64,000 nucleotides of DNA from Gloeobacter violaceus PCC 7421. Lineage in GTDB: Bacteria > Cyanobacteriota > Cyanobacteriia > Gloeobacterales > Gloeobacteraceae. The notes beneath the pieces were generated by a model. That model was not told the DNA's origin and did not search any database. It worked only from the letters and a program-made list of their open reading frames with translations. Positions 18,351 to 26,392 of the stretch are shown piece after piece (position 1 is the first letter of the stretch; every line of letters begins with the position of its first letter). Where the stretch lies: NCBI RefSeq assembly GCF_000011385.1, contig NC_005125.1:4216001-4280000 (forward strand). Direction: 5' to 3'. A program made the translations under genes and the position numbers.

Positions 18351-18970
18351 ATGGAAAATGATGCAAACTCATTTGCAGCTGACTGGGGCAGTTATGTCCA
18401 GGAAGACTCCGAAATAGCAATTTCAGATGACGTTTGGTATGATTTTGATGTCGCTTACAGCGATCTGGAGCCAGGTCAGCAGGCTGCTAATTTTAGTTTC
18501 CAAGAATCTGACAATCCTAATGACATCCTGCAGTTGCAAGACACTGAACTGAACAGTTATGCCGACAATGTAGTCGAAATATCAGACGAAGAAGACGGTG
18601 AACAGCCATCCTATGAAAATTGGATTGCACAAGGATATACAGTAGATCTAAGTGCCGAATTTGATCCGAAAACCGGCAACTACGCTACCGGCCTGCAGCC
18701 CAACTCGCTCGGCTGTGACAAAACTGATTATGACGGAAGTCAGACTGACAATGTAAAAGTTGGTTTCTCAGGATTGACTGGAGCGGGTGGAGCAGCTGTC
18801 GGATGGGCATTATCGGCGAAGCTGGCGCTACAATACTGGGCGGTCCTGCTGGGGCAATTCTCGGGGGTATTGCAGGCACTGTTTTCGGGAACACTCTCTA
18901 CAATGCTGGCATTGATGAAGCTAAGCGGAGTCAAGCCGAGTGTCGTGATAAGCGACAGGACGAAGAGTAG
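18351..18970 (+). pseudogene. acidic glycine-zipper protein with a one-base frameshift
   Basis: One gene in two frames, about 206 residues if repaired. The first 145 residues are very acidic (DSEIAISDDVWYDFDVAYSD, VVEISDEEDGEQPSYENW) and end in GFSGLTGAGGAAVG. At 18801-18808 the sequence must gain one base, most simply a G in the TGGGC run. The other frame then continues with GIIGEAGATILGG, PAGAILGGIAGTVFGNTLYN and a basic/acidic tail, stopping at 18970. The join gives one unbroken GxxxG glycine zipper, the kind found in pore-forming or bacteriocin-like peptides. Without repair the frame runs on as an unrelated hydrophobic tail to 19037. ATG at 18321 is an alternative start. Base composition is far lower in GC than the neighbours. 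Confidence 0.65.
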
Positions 18971-18973
18971 CGA

Positions 18974-19618
18974 ATGTCCATCATTATTCGTCCCCCGTTG
19001 GCAATCAGGCTGGCTGTGTTTGTCATCTTGCTGCTGATGAGCTCTGCCAGCTTGGCAGCCGTCATAGTCGGAACAGGATGGGATAGGTTTTTGGGTGCAG
19101 TTTGTTTAACATTTTTTTGCTTCCAGCTTTTAGGGTCGAAGAATCTTTTGCGCGCAATCCTTATCGATAAAAGCGGATTGCAAATGGACAACTTAAATAT
19201 TCTATGGGAGAGCATCGAGTTTGTTGATGTTACTTACTTTGGTGGTGGACCAAGTGTAGGTCTGTTGCTGAAAGAGCCTTCTGCAGAGCTTGCCAAGTTG
19301 AATACACCGCTCATTAAGCTAGACTTCGTACTTGCGACTTTGGCGGCACCGACGTTGCTACCTCGCACCGTAGGTCTTCTCCAAGTCCGAAACCCTGAAC
19401 AATTAATGAAGTGGAGCCGTTCCTGGACTGGATTTGACCTGTTGATTCATGAAGGAAAGCTCGATCGCAGTGCTTACAGACTGGCGGAGATGATCCGCCG
19501 CCGAATCGGTCAGATGCGACCGATCTGCAGGAAAGAACGTTCTTTTCTATCTACTCTGATCTGGCCGAGTATGGTCGGCTTATTTATCTCTTTGCTTCGG
19601 CGCTTGCTGTTGGAATAA
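18974..19618 (+). CDS. membrane protein, possible partner/immunity protein of the glycine-zipper gene
   Basis: A 214-residue protein starting 3 bases after the repaired stop of the glycine-zipper gene. Two N-terminal membrane spans (LAIRLAVFVILLLMSSASLA and FLGAVCLTFFCFQLLG) precede a soluble part with a PH-like strand pattern: LIDKSGLQMDNLNILWESIE, then FVDVTYFGG. That arrangement resembles the STM3941-type membrane proteins, but the match is weak. The C-terminus has another hydrophobic stretch. GC is low, as in the preceding gene, so both probably arrived together. A role as immunity or transport partner is inference. Confidence 0.65.
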   Translation: MSIIIRPPLAIRLAVFVILLLMSSASLAAVIVGTGWDRFLGAVCLTFFCFQLLGSKNLLRAILIDKSGLQMDNLNILWESIEFVDVTYFGGGPSVGLLLKEPSAELAKLNTPLIKLDFVLATLAAPTLLPRTVGLLQVRNPEQLMKWSRSWTGFDLLIHEGKLDRSAYRLAEMIRRRIGQMRPICRKERSFLSTLIWPSMVGLFISLLRRLLLE

Positions 19619-19638
19619 CGGCTGCTTGACAAGAAGTG

Positions 19639-19962
19639 TCAATTGACGCCAAAAAGCCAGCGCACCGGCACCCCGCGCGTGAGGGCGAATTCTTGAGTTC
19701 CGCGCACCAGCCGGGCGGTGTCGCGGCGGGTGTCGGGGGTCTGGTAATAGCGGCCCAAATAAAATTCGAGGATGCCCGCAAGGCGTTTGAGCCCGCAAGA
19801 CGTCGGTGGACAGGTAAATTCAATGCACTCGATCTGGTCGAGGTGGCTGTCGAAGACCGGACTGGTGCGCAGCACGATCTGCGATTCGACACCCAATTGG
19901 GCGATATGCACGGCGCACTCGCGGCAACTGGCAAAGGGCCAACCCGGAAGATAAAGACGCAT
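19639..19962 (-). CDS. conserved protein of unknown function downstream of the LuxR-type regulator
   Basis: A 107-residue protein starting at the ATG at 19962 (MRLYLPGWPFASCRECAVHI). It has five Cys, three of them in a CRECA pair and an ECIEFTC segment. The rest (LAGILEFYLGRYYQTPDTRR, TQEFALTRGVPVRWLFGVN) looks helical and folded. I do not recognise the family. It begins 4 bases after the PedR-like gene ends and is thus probably co-expressed. Redox-sensitive Cys are a possibility. Confidence 0.6.
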   Translation of the reverse strand: MRLYLPGWPFASCRECAVHIAQLGVESQIVLRTSPVFDSHLDQIECIEFTCPPTSCGLKRLAGILEFYLGRYYQTPDTRRDTARLVRGTQEFALTRGVPVRWLFGVN

Positions 19963-19966
19963 CTTT

Positions 19967-20239
19967 TCAGCCGGCGGCCGGACCGTTACCATAGCGCAGG
20001 CTGCAGCAGTTGACTTCATCGATGCAGACTTTGCCCCACTGCAAAGCCCAGCGCACCAGCTCGACACGGTTTTTGGTCTTGGTCTTCTGAAGAATATTGC
20101 TCACGTGGTTGTCCACCGTACGTTTGCTGATCTCCAAAACTTCCGCAATGTCTTCATTGGTATGGCCCTGGGCCACCAATTCCAGAATCTGCATCTCCCG
20201 GTCAGAGAGGGATTCGCTAGACACGCGGGTCTCAGGCAT
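19967..20239 (-). CDS. stand-alone LuxR/NarL-type HTH regulator, PedR-like
   Basis: A 90-residue protein made almost only of a LuxR-type helix-turn-helix: LSDREMQILELVAQGHTNED then VLEISKRTVDNHVSNILQKT, with no receiver domain. Cyanobacteria carry a small LuxR regulator of this size, PedR, that responds to photosynthetic electron transport through a Cys near the C-terminus. Here the tail holds three Cys (VCIDEVNCCSL), consistent with redox sensing. Assignment to PedR is by size and layout only. Confidence 0.75.
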   Translation of the reverse strand: MPETRVSSESLSDREMQILELVAQGHTNEDIAEVLEISKRTVDNHVSNILQKTKTKNRVELVRWALQWGKVCIDEVNCCSLRYGNGPAAG

Positions 20240-20310
20240 GGTGATCGAGTAGGTATAAATTCACGTTCACTTACATTCTACGGGATCTGCCGAAATTGAG
20301 GATCTTCGGC

Positions 20311-21483
20311 TCAGATCTCGATGGCCGACTCGGGCAGTTCCTTCATCGGTAGGTCGTTGTTGAGATCGTCGATACCTTCGAGGGTGGCGCGGTTGGCCTG
20401 TTTGAGGTGGTCTTCGAGGATTTGCCGAAAGCGTGGATGGTAGATGCGGTGCAGGCTGTAGTTGGGGGTGGCGGCAAAACCGCGGCGCATTTTGAACTGC
20501 CCGCCCGCCCCCGGATCGAAGACTTTGAGGCCCATCTCGATAGCCGCTTCCACCGGCTGGTAGTAGCAGGTGCTGAAGTGCAGGAACTTGACCTCCTCGG
20601 TGCAGCCCCAGTAGCGGCCGTAGAGATGGTTGCCCTTGCGGATGTTGAAGGACATGGCGAGGATATCTGCTTGCTTGTGGGCGGCGATAAAGACCGTGCG
20701 GTGGGCGAAGCACTCGGCGATGAGCTGAAAAAAACGCCGGTTGAGGTACTTGCTGCTCCACATGAATTTGCTGCAGGTGTCGTCGTAGAGCCTGTACATC
20801 AGCCCAAAGAGATCCGCCCGGATGCTGTCGCCGGTGTAGGTGGTAAAAGTCAATCCTTCTCGCTCCAGTGCGGCGCGTTCGCGGCGGATGTTGCGGCGCT
20901 GGTTGGCGTTGAAGCGCTGCAAGTACTCGTCGAAGTCGCGGTAGCCGCCGTTGACCCACTGGTAATTGTGGGTGATGCGCTCCAGGCAGTCCTGGGCCTG
21001 GAAGCGCTCGCGCTCGCGCGGGGCGACGTACAAAAAGCTTGCACTCAAGATGCGGTTGTTGCGCGCGAAGGTGTCGATGGCCTGGGTGATGCCGCTCATC
21101 AGCGCGCCCGGCTCCTCGCCCGGGTGCATCAAGAAGCGATAGCCCGCAGCCGGGGTAAAAGGCGTCACCCCCATCAGCTTCGGGTAGTAGCGCAAGCCCA
21201 TGCGTCCGGCCGCATCCGCCCAGGCGTGGTCGAAGACGAATTCGCCGTAGCTGTGGCCCTTGAGATAAAGCGGCGCCGCTCCCACCAGCCGGCCGCCGCG
21301 CCGGGCCACCAGATGGACCGGCTGCCAGCCCTCGCCCGGCGAGACACAGCCGGCGAGTTCCATGCTTCTCAGCCACTCCCACTCCAGAAACGGCGAGCCG
21401 TCCCCCACCAGGGTGTTCCATTCGTGCGGGTCGATCGACTGGAGCGAATCCAGCCATTCGCAGGTGAGTTTGGCGGTAGACAT
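20311..21483 (-). CDS. FemAB-like acyltransferase (GNAT superfamily, DUF482)
   Basis: A 390-residue protein starting MSTAKLTCEWLDSLQSIDPH. It has the double-GNAT layout of the family once called peptidogalycan biosynthesis proteins. Landmarks are EWNTLVGDGSPFLEWEWLRS, HLVARRGGRLVGAAPLYLKG, FNANQRRNIRRER, YGRYWGCTEEVKFLHFSTCY and VFDPGAGGQFKMRRGF. The substrate is not established; transfer of an acyl or aminoacyl group in envelope synthesis is the usual proposal. The ATG at 21483 gives the normal start. It is divergent from the nurA gene. Confidence 0.85.
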   Translation of the reverse strand: MSTAKLTCEWLDSLQSIDPHEWNTLVGDGSPFLEWEWLRSMELAGCVSPGEGWQPVHLVARRGGRLVGAAPLYLKGHSYGEFVFDHAWADAAGRMGLRYYPKLMGVTPFTPAAGYRFLMHPGEEPGALMSGITQAIDTFARNNRILSASFLYVAPRERERFQAQDCLERITHNYQWVNGGYRDFDEYLQRFNANQRRNIRRERAALEREGLTFTTYTGDSIRADLFGLMYRLYDDTCSKFMWSSKYLNRRFFQLIAECFAHRTVFIAAHKQADILAMSFNIRKGNHLYGRYWGCTEEVKFLHFSTCYYQPVEAAIEMGLKVFDPGAGGQFKMRRGFAATPNYSLHRIYHPRFRQILEDHLKQANRATLEGIDDLNNDLPMKELPESAIEI

Positions 21484-21638
21484 AGCGCGGTGCTGCCGAC
21501 GATTCACATTTATCGTACCCACACCGGCGGGCGGCACGGCCAAATTTGGCACGAAAAGCGCTCCGGCGCTTGCGTTTGGGGGCCGAAGGCGGTAGCTTAC
21601 GGATAACAACTGTCCACAACTACCACATTTTGAGCGCC

Positions 21639-22814
21639 ATGCTGGACTTTCTGAAGATTGCACGCCAGATGCAGGGGGTGAGCCGCCAGCTCGCCGAGGA
21701 AGCGCAGCGCGCCTCGCGCCGCCTCGAAGAAGCCGACCGCGTGCTCGGCTGGGTCCGGCAGAACCAGCAGGCGGTGATTGCCCGCACCGCCGAGGTGCGC
21801 TCCAAGATCACGTTTTTGGTGGGCGAGCCGGTCGAACCGCTCGGTGAGAACCATCCGGTCGTCCCGGCACCGCCCGTGCACACGGTGATTGCCACCGACG
21901 GTTCGCAGATTGCGCCGAGCCACCACGAGATTGCCTACTGCTCGCTCATCAACGTCGGCAAAGTCTGCCTGCACTACGGCACCGGCGAGCGGCCTTTGCT
22001 CGATTCGCAGCCGGAGGTGTTCTACCGCGAAGAGGATCTGTACGGCCCCTGGGGGCTCAACACCGAGGAGTCGCTTGCCCTGCGCCGCTCCAGAGCCGAG
22101 ATGGAAGTGCTCGCCGATGTGGCCCTCGACTGCGGCGCGGGCGAACGTCCTGCTGTGGCGCTGGTGGACGGCTCCCTTATCTACTGGCAACTTGAGCAGG
22201 TCTCCACCAAACACCAGCAGGCGATTCTCGAACCGATGCTGGCCGCCTGGGAGCGGCTGCGCGAACGGCGCATCCCGGTGGCGGGCTACATCAGTTCGTC
22301 GCGCTCGGGCGACGCGATCAATTTTTTGCGCCTGCAACTGTGCCCCCATCCCGACCCGGACTGCGACCGCCACTGCACGGGCAACACCGGCCGGGGCGCC
22401 CCCTGCGGCATCCTCCACGGTCTGAGCGACCGGCGGCTTTTCGACAAATTGCTCGCTTCCGGCGAGCGCTCGGGCCTGTGGGCGAGTACCTCCCGCATTC
22501 TTGAGCACTACGGACCGCACCGCGTCCACTTTTGTTATCTGCACGTCGGCTCGGAGATCGCCCGCGTCGAGATGCCCGCGTGGGTGGCCCTCGACGGCGA
22601 GTTGCGCGAGCGGGTGCTGGGAGCGTGCCTCGCTCAAGTCGAAAAAGGTTTCGGCTATCCGGTGGCGCTGGCCGAGGCCCACAACCGGGCGGTGGTGCAG
22701 GGGGGCGACCGGGCGCGCTTTTTTGCGATGCTCGAAGCCGCCCTGCTCAAAGCCGGCCTCAACGACGTGCGCGTCTCGCGCAAAGAAGCGCGCAAGCGCG
22801 GCAGCATCGCTTAG
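21639..22814 (+). CDS. NurA-domain nuclease (DNA end processing)
   Basis: A 391-residue protein with the NurA fold: a conserved Asp in TVIATDGSQIAPSHH, a second in AVALVDGSLIYWQLEQ, and a late His-containing segment (ALAEAHNRAVVQGGDRARFF). NurA degrades 5' ends together with the HerA/Rad50-Mre11 machinery in archaea; cyanobacterial homologues are common but their role is less clear. The N-terminal 50 residues are a likely coiled coil (QLAEEAQRASRRLEEADRVL). A Cys/His-rich segment (CPHPDPDCDRHC) may bind metal. No herA gene is visible. Confidence 0.85.
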   Translation: MLDFLKIARQMQGVSRQLAEEAQRASRRLEEADRVLGWVRQNQQAVIARTAEVRSKITFLVGEPVEPLGENHPVVPAPPVHTVIATDGSQIAPSHHEIAYCSLINVGKVCLHYGTGERPLLDSQPEVFYREEDLYGPWGLNTEESLALRRSRAEMEVLADVALDCGAGERPAVALVDGSLIYWQLEQVSTKHQQAILEPMLAAWERLRERRIPVAGYISSSRSGDAINFLRLQLCPHPDPDCDRHCTGNTGRGAPCGILHGLSDRRLFDKLLASGERSGLWASTSRILEHYGPHRVHFCYLHVGSEIARVEMPAWVALDGELRERVLGACLAQVEKGFGYPVALAEAHNRAVVQGGDRARFFAMLEAALLKAGLNDVRVSRKEARKRGSIA

Positions 22815-22851
22815 CAGCCCATCCCTTAGACGTTCCTGCTAGCCTGTAAAT

Positions 22852-23229
22852 ATGGAACTGATTCGGAATCACGAGCGCGATTTGCCCGCATATCCCCTCG
22901 ACCGGGAGGCGCTGGAGCGCGACTGTACTCTGGAATTTGTGATTGCCAGTGGACCCGGCGGACAGCACCGCAACAAGACCGAAAGCGGCGTGCGGCTGAC
23001 CCACCGCCCAAGCGGCGTCGTGGTCAGCGCCACCGAGCGGCGCTCCCAGCACCAGAACCGGGAAGTGGCCTTCGAGCGCATGGCCGCCAAGCTCGCCGAT
23101 CTGCAGCGGGTTCGGGCTCCCCGCAAACCGACCCGCAAACCCCGGGCGGCCAAATTGCGCGATCTCGAAGCGAAAAAACGCCGCTCCGCCATCAAGCGCG
23201 CCCGCTCCGGCCGCGATCTGGCCGAATAG
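22852..23229 (+). CDS. peptidyl-tRNA hydrolase of the ArfB/RF-1 domain family
   Basis: A 125-residue protein with the class I release-factor catalytic motif: FVIASGPGGQHRNKTESGVR (GGQ) and RLTHRPSGVVVSATERRSQ, followed by a basic C-terminal tail (RAPRKPTRKPRAAKLRDLEA). It lacks codon-recognition domains, as in ArfB (YaeJ), which frees stalled ribosomes. It could also be a related RF-like paralogue. The message may be leaderless or nearly so: TGTAAAT directly precedes the ATG. The THUMP methyltransferase starts 5 bases later. Confidence 0.85.
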   Translation: MELIRNHERDLPAYPLDREALERDCTLEFVIASGPGGQHRNKTESGVRLTHRPSGVVVSATERRSQHQNREVAFERMAAKLADLQRVRAPRKPTRKPRAAKLRDLEAKKRRSAIKRARSGRDLAE

Positions 23230-23234
23230 ACGCT

Positions 23235-24359
23235 GTGGAACGCTACTTTGCCACCGTCGCCCGCGGCCTCGAAGCGGTCGCCGCCGCCGAACTGGAGCGA
23301 CTTGGGGCGCAGCGGGTGGAAGCGGCCTTTGCCGGGGTGCAGTTCCGGGGGGATCGAGCGCTGCTGTATCGGGTCAACCTCTGGGCGCGCACGATCTTTC
23401 GGGTGCTGGCGCCCATCGCCGAATTTGCGGCACCGGACCGCGAGCGACTCTACCGGGCCGTCCAAAAAATTGACTGGCAGCGCTACGTGCCGGTGGAGGC
23501 GACGCTCGCGGTCGATGCCACCGGCGGCAATGCCCGGCTCAACCATACCCACTTCACCGCCCTGCAGGTCAAAAACGCGATCGTCGATCAGCAGCGCGAC
23601 CGCACGGGCAGGCGATCGAGCGTCGATGCTCACCGGCCCGATGTGCGGCTCAACATCCACATCGACAACGATCGCGCCGTGCTCAGTCTCGACAGTTCCG
23701 GCGAGAGCCTGCACCGGCGGGGCTACCGCCCGGCGATGGGGGCGGCGCCCCTCAAAGAAACCCTGGCCGCGGCCCTTATCGAGCTTGCCGGCTGGGATCC
23801 CGCCCAGGCGTTTGTCGATCCGCTCTGCGGTTCCGGAACGCTGCCGCTCGAAGCGGCCACCAAAGCGCTCGCCATTGCTCCGGGCTTGTTTCGCGACCGT
23901 TTCGGCTTCGAGGGCTGGCCGGACTTTGACCAACCGCTGTGGGAAAGCCTGCGCGCCGAGGCGAAGTCCATGCAGCGCACCCAATTGTCTGCACCGATAG
24001 CAGGCAGCGACAGCGATGTGGAGGTGTTGCAACTGGCCAGGGAGAACGCCCGCCGCTGCGGGGTCGAAAAACTCGTCACCTGGAGCGCCACCGAACTTGC
24101 GCACCTCGAAGCGCCGAGCGACCGGGGTGTCATCCTCTGCAACCCGCCCTACGGCGAGCGCCTCGGGGAGGCATCGGCGTTGGGCGAACTCTATTCCAGC
24201 CTTGGCGACGTGTTCAAACAGCGATTCAAAGGCTGGCAAGCGGGCATTCTGACCGGCAACCGCGAACTGGCCAAGCAGATCGGCCTGCGCCCTTCGCGCC
24301 GTCTGCCGGTGTTCAACGGGTCGCTGGCGTGCACCCTTTTGCTCTACGAGCTGTACTGA
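23235..24359 (+). CDS. THUMP-domain SAM-dependent RNA methyltransferase (RlmL/YpsC type)
   Basis: A 374-residue protein with a GTG start. Residues 1-160 are a ferredoxin-like/THUMP RNA-binding region (YFATVARGLEAVAAAELERL, then LNIHIDNDRAVLSLDSSGES). The Rossmann methyltransferase half shows LHRRGYRPAMGAAPLKETLA, DPLCGSGTLPLEAA (SAM loop) and ILCNPPYGERLG, the NPPY motif of N-methylating enzymes. This corresponds to the m2G2445 half of RlmL; the second (RlmK) half is absent. It is tightly linked to the ArfB-like gene (5 bases). Confidence 0.92.
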   Translation: MERYFATVARGLEAVAAAELERLGAQRVEAAFAGVQFRGDRALLYRVNLWARTIFRVLAPIAEFAAPDRERLYRAVQKIDWQRYVPVEATLAVDATGGNARLNHTHFTALQVKNAIVDQQRDRTGRRSSVDAHRPDVRLNIHIDNDRAVLSLDSSGESLHRRGYRPAMGAAPLKETLAAALIELAGWDPAQAFVDPLCGSGTLPLEAATKALAIAPGLFRDRFGFEGWPDFDQPLWESLRAEAKSMQRTQLSAPIAGSDSDVEVLQLARENARRCGVEKLVTWSATELAHLEAPSDRGVILCNPPYGERLGEASALGELYSSLGDVFKQRFKGWQAGILTGNRELAKQIGLRPSRRLPVFNGSLACTLLLYELY

Positions 24360-24471
24360 AAAGCCCGACAGCTATGCAACCGGAAGGAGAAAGCATTGTG
24401 TCCATCGGCAGAGGGGATAGCTGCCTTCTGAGCACTAACTTTGACTCACGAACTCGCACAGGGCCACGGCC

Positions 24472-24666
24472 ATGGATTACCTTGAAACCGCCAAAGATAT
24501 GCCCGAGACGCTACGCAGCTCGATCGAAATGCTAATGCTCGATACCACCGAGCCGCTCGATCCGCTGCTGTCGCTCAAGCTTACCAACCTGACGATGAAT
24601 GTTGCAAAGATCGTCTACATGATGGGACTGCAGGACGGCCGCTCCGGCTCCTCTTTCTACTCCTGA
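24472..24666 (+). CDS. small unknown protein, paralogue of the one at 15829
   Basis: A 64-residue protein, MDYLETAKDMPETLRSSIEM followed by LMLDTTEPLDPLLSLKL and KIVYMMGLQDGRSG. It shares the LD-x-TEPLD-xxx-SLKL and I-x-Y-x-MG-x-QD patterns with the protein at 15829-16047, with the same spacing between them. It lacks the C-terminal Cys pair. The two copies are 8.4 kb apart and on opposite strands. No function known to me. The sequence looks helical and soluble. Confidence 0.7.
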   Translation: MDYLETAKDMPETLRSSIEMLMLDTTEPLDPLLSLKLTNLTMNVAKIVYMMGLQDGRSGSSFYS

Positions 24667-24808
24667 TCGCACACAGCATTGCAAAGCCGAAAATAATTAT
24701 ATTTGTGCATCGTATGTAGTGCCAAAATGTGTGGCTTACTTGTAAATTCGGCCGAAGCGTTTGTTCGGTGGTAGCATCTGGAGGCTGTAAGCGAAAGCGG
24801 AGATTTCA

Positions 24809-25291
24809 GTGGCTACCGTCAGCGATATCACCGTCCAGACAGTAGATGGGCAGGCCCGTTCCCTTGGCAGATACAAAGGTCAGGTGCTGCTTATCGTCAA
24901 CGTCGCTTCCTACTGTGGCTACACGCCCCAGTACGCGGGCCTCGAAAAGCTCTACCGCCGCTATAAAGATGCCGGGTTGCGGGTACTGGCCTTTCCCTGC
25001 AACGACTTTGGAGGGCAGGAGCCGGGTTCCAACGCCGAGATTGCCGAGTTTTGCAGCCGCTACGATGTCAGCTTCGAGCTGTTCGACAAGGTGGGTGCGC
25101 GCGGCTACTACAAGCATCCCCTTTACGTCCGCCTGAGTGAAGCGGCTGAGCCTGCGGGGGAAGTGTCCTGGAATTTTGAAAAGTTTTTAATCGCTAAATC
25201 GGGGGAGATCGTGGGCCGCTACCGCAGCGGTATCGGCCCGGAAGATCCGCAACTGGTCGCCGATATCGAACGCGAACTGGCGAAAAGTTAG
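24809..25291 (+). CDS. glutathione peroxidase-family thiol peroxidase
   Basis: Reduces hydroperoxides, usually with thioredoxin or NADPH in cyanobacteria. The 160-residue protein has a GTG start and the family motifs NVASYCGYT with peroxidatic Cys36 (Cys, not Sec), AFPCNDFGGQEPGSN with Gln70, and VSWNFEKFLI with the catalytic Trp. The second Cys in FPCN is the resolving-type Cys seen in thioredoxin-dependent members. It ends 1 base from the convergent gene at 25293. Confidence 0.94.
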   Translation: MATVSDITVQTVDGQARSLGRYKGQVLLIVNVASYCGYTPQYAGLEKLYRRYKDAGLRVLAFPCNDFGGQEPGSNAEIAEFCSRYDVSFELFDKVGARGYYKHPLYVRLSEAAEPAGEVSWNFEKFLIAKSGEIVGRYRSGIGPEDPQLVADIERELAKS

Positions 25292-25292
25292 C

Positions 25293-25781
25293 CTATTTCT
25301 TGTTGCCTTTGCTGCCCTTAACTTTGCTGTCCTTGACCGCATCGCCGAACTTGCTGTTCAGGAAGCTGCGGAACTTGTTGATCAAGTTGGGTTTCGGGCG
25401 CTGGGCCGGCTGGATCGCGTCGTCGGGAAATTCCTTGCGCCTAAAACCGTACTCCAGTGGATTGGTGGCCTTGCGCAAAGCGGCGTACTGCCTGAGGGCG
25501 CTCTGGCGCAGTTTTTCTTCGGAATCGAAAATTGCCTGCTCGACGAGATTAGAAGCAACAGCGATTGCTCCGGCCGCCTTCCACTCGTCCTGGCCGGACT
25601 CGCGCACGAAAATTTCAAAGGTCGGCTCGCCTTTTTTCTCAGCTGCCTCGTAGCGGCGGCGCGCCTGAAATTCTTCGTCACTCAGCCGCGGTGCCGCACG
25701 ACGGCGCTTGGGCGCGGCAGGTTTGGCGGGCTCGACGGGTTTGCCGAAGCCTTTCGGTTGGGGGTCCGATTGCTCTGCCAT
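25293..25781 (-). CDS. conserved cyanobacterial protein (possibly HHL1-like), unknown function
   Basis: A 162-residue protein starting MAEQSDPQPKGFGKPVEPAK, after a clear RBS (GGAGAAACA before the ATG). A Pro/Lys-rich head leads into a conserved core: GEPTFEIFVRESGQDEWKAA, AGAIAVASNLVEQAIFDSEE, LEYGFRRKEFPDDAI, and a basic Lys/Ser tail. The core looks like cyanobacterial proteins related to plant HHL1, a photosystem II protection factor, but I hold that only loosely. No membrane span is visible. Co-transcription is not suggested by spacing. Confidence 0.6.
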   Translation of the reverse strand: MAEQSDPQPKGFGKPVEPAKPAAPKRRRAAPRLSDEEFQARRRYEAAEKKGEPTFEIFVRESGQDEWKAAGAIAVASNLVEQAIFDSEEKLRQSALRQYAALRKATNPLEYGFRRKEFPDDAIQPAQRPKPNLINKFRSFLNSKFGDAVKDSKVKGSKGNKK

Positions 25782-25860
25782 TGTTTCTCCTTGCACTGGG
25801 TCCGGTCTTTCGATTATCGCGGCAAAGGCGGCGCGTGCGGCGAATCGATTGCCCGGCTCA

Positions 25861-26166
25861 TCAATGGTACTTGAGCGCTTCCATCAATTCTTCGACGATC
25901 CGGCCCTGGTCGCCCCGCTCGTGGGCGGTGGTGACGTGCGCTTCGAGGTGACCGCGCAGAACCACCTCCCCGGCCCGGCTTAGGGCTCCCTGCACCGCCT
26001 TGAGCTGGCGAAGCACATCGATGCAGTAGATCTCGGGGTCGTCGAGCATCTTCTGGATGCTCTCAAGATGACCTTTGGCAATGGCAAGCCGGCGGGCCGC
26101 CTGTTTGCGGCTTTCCACCGGCATGCACAGATGGTGGGTTGCACCCTGGACGGCTTTTTTGCTCAT
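25861..26166 (-). CDS. CsoR/RcnR-family metal-sensing repressor with a Cys-His-His ligand set
   Basis: A 101-residue four-helix-bundle repressor: RRLAIAKGHLESIQKMLDDP, YCIDVLRQLKAVQGALSRAG, VVLRGHLEAHVTTA. The metal-site spacing is Cys48 / His73 / His77. Classic copper CsoR has Cys-His-Cys at these positions; RcnR (Ni/Co) has Cys-His-His. Its neighbours copZ and copA are copper-type genes, so the ligand set and context disagree. It overlaps copZ by 4 bases (ATGA). It probably represses both copZ-csoR and copA through the two G/C-tract sites described here. Confidence 0.88.
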   Translation of the reverse strand: MSKKAVQGATHHLCMPVESRKQAARRLAIAKGHLESIQKMLDDPEIYCIDVLRQLKAVQGALSRAGEVVLRGHLEAHVTTAHERGDQGRIVEELMEALKYH

Positions 26167-26372
26167 CGTGCCCCCACCACTTCCACTCCAAACCCTTGGG
26201 CGTCGACAGCCGCCGTGAGCCGCTCAGGGTCGGCGTCCCCTTCGACGATTGCCCGTCCGGTGCTCAGATCCACCGTCACGGCCGCAACACCCGGCTGCGC
26301 CTGGAGAATCCGGGCGACGCCCGCCTCACAACCGGCGCAGGTCATGCCGGTAATCTTCAACTCGATGGCCAT
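26163..26372 (-). CDS. copZ: copper chaperone-like heavy-metal-associated domain protein
   Basis: A 69-residue single HMA domain, LKITGMTCAGCEAGVARIL, with metal-binding Cys12 and Cys15. CopZ/Atx1-type proteins hand Cu(I) to CopA or other acceptors. An RBS (GGAGG) lies 8 bases upstream of the ATG. It is first in the operon copZ-csoR and is divergent from copA with a shared control region of 179 bases. The gene symbol follows role and context; a metal other than copper is possible. Confidence 0.85.
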   Translation of the reverse strand: MAIELKITGMTCAGCEAGVARILQAQPGVAAVTVDLSTGRAIVEGDADPERLTAAVDAQGFGVEVVGAR

Positions 26373-26392
26373 GTCTTCAACCTCCTCTACCG

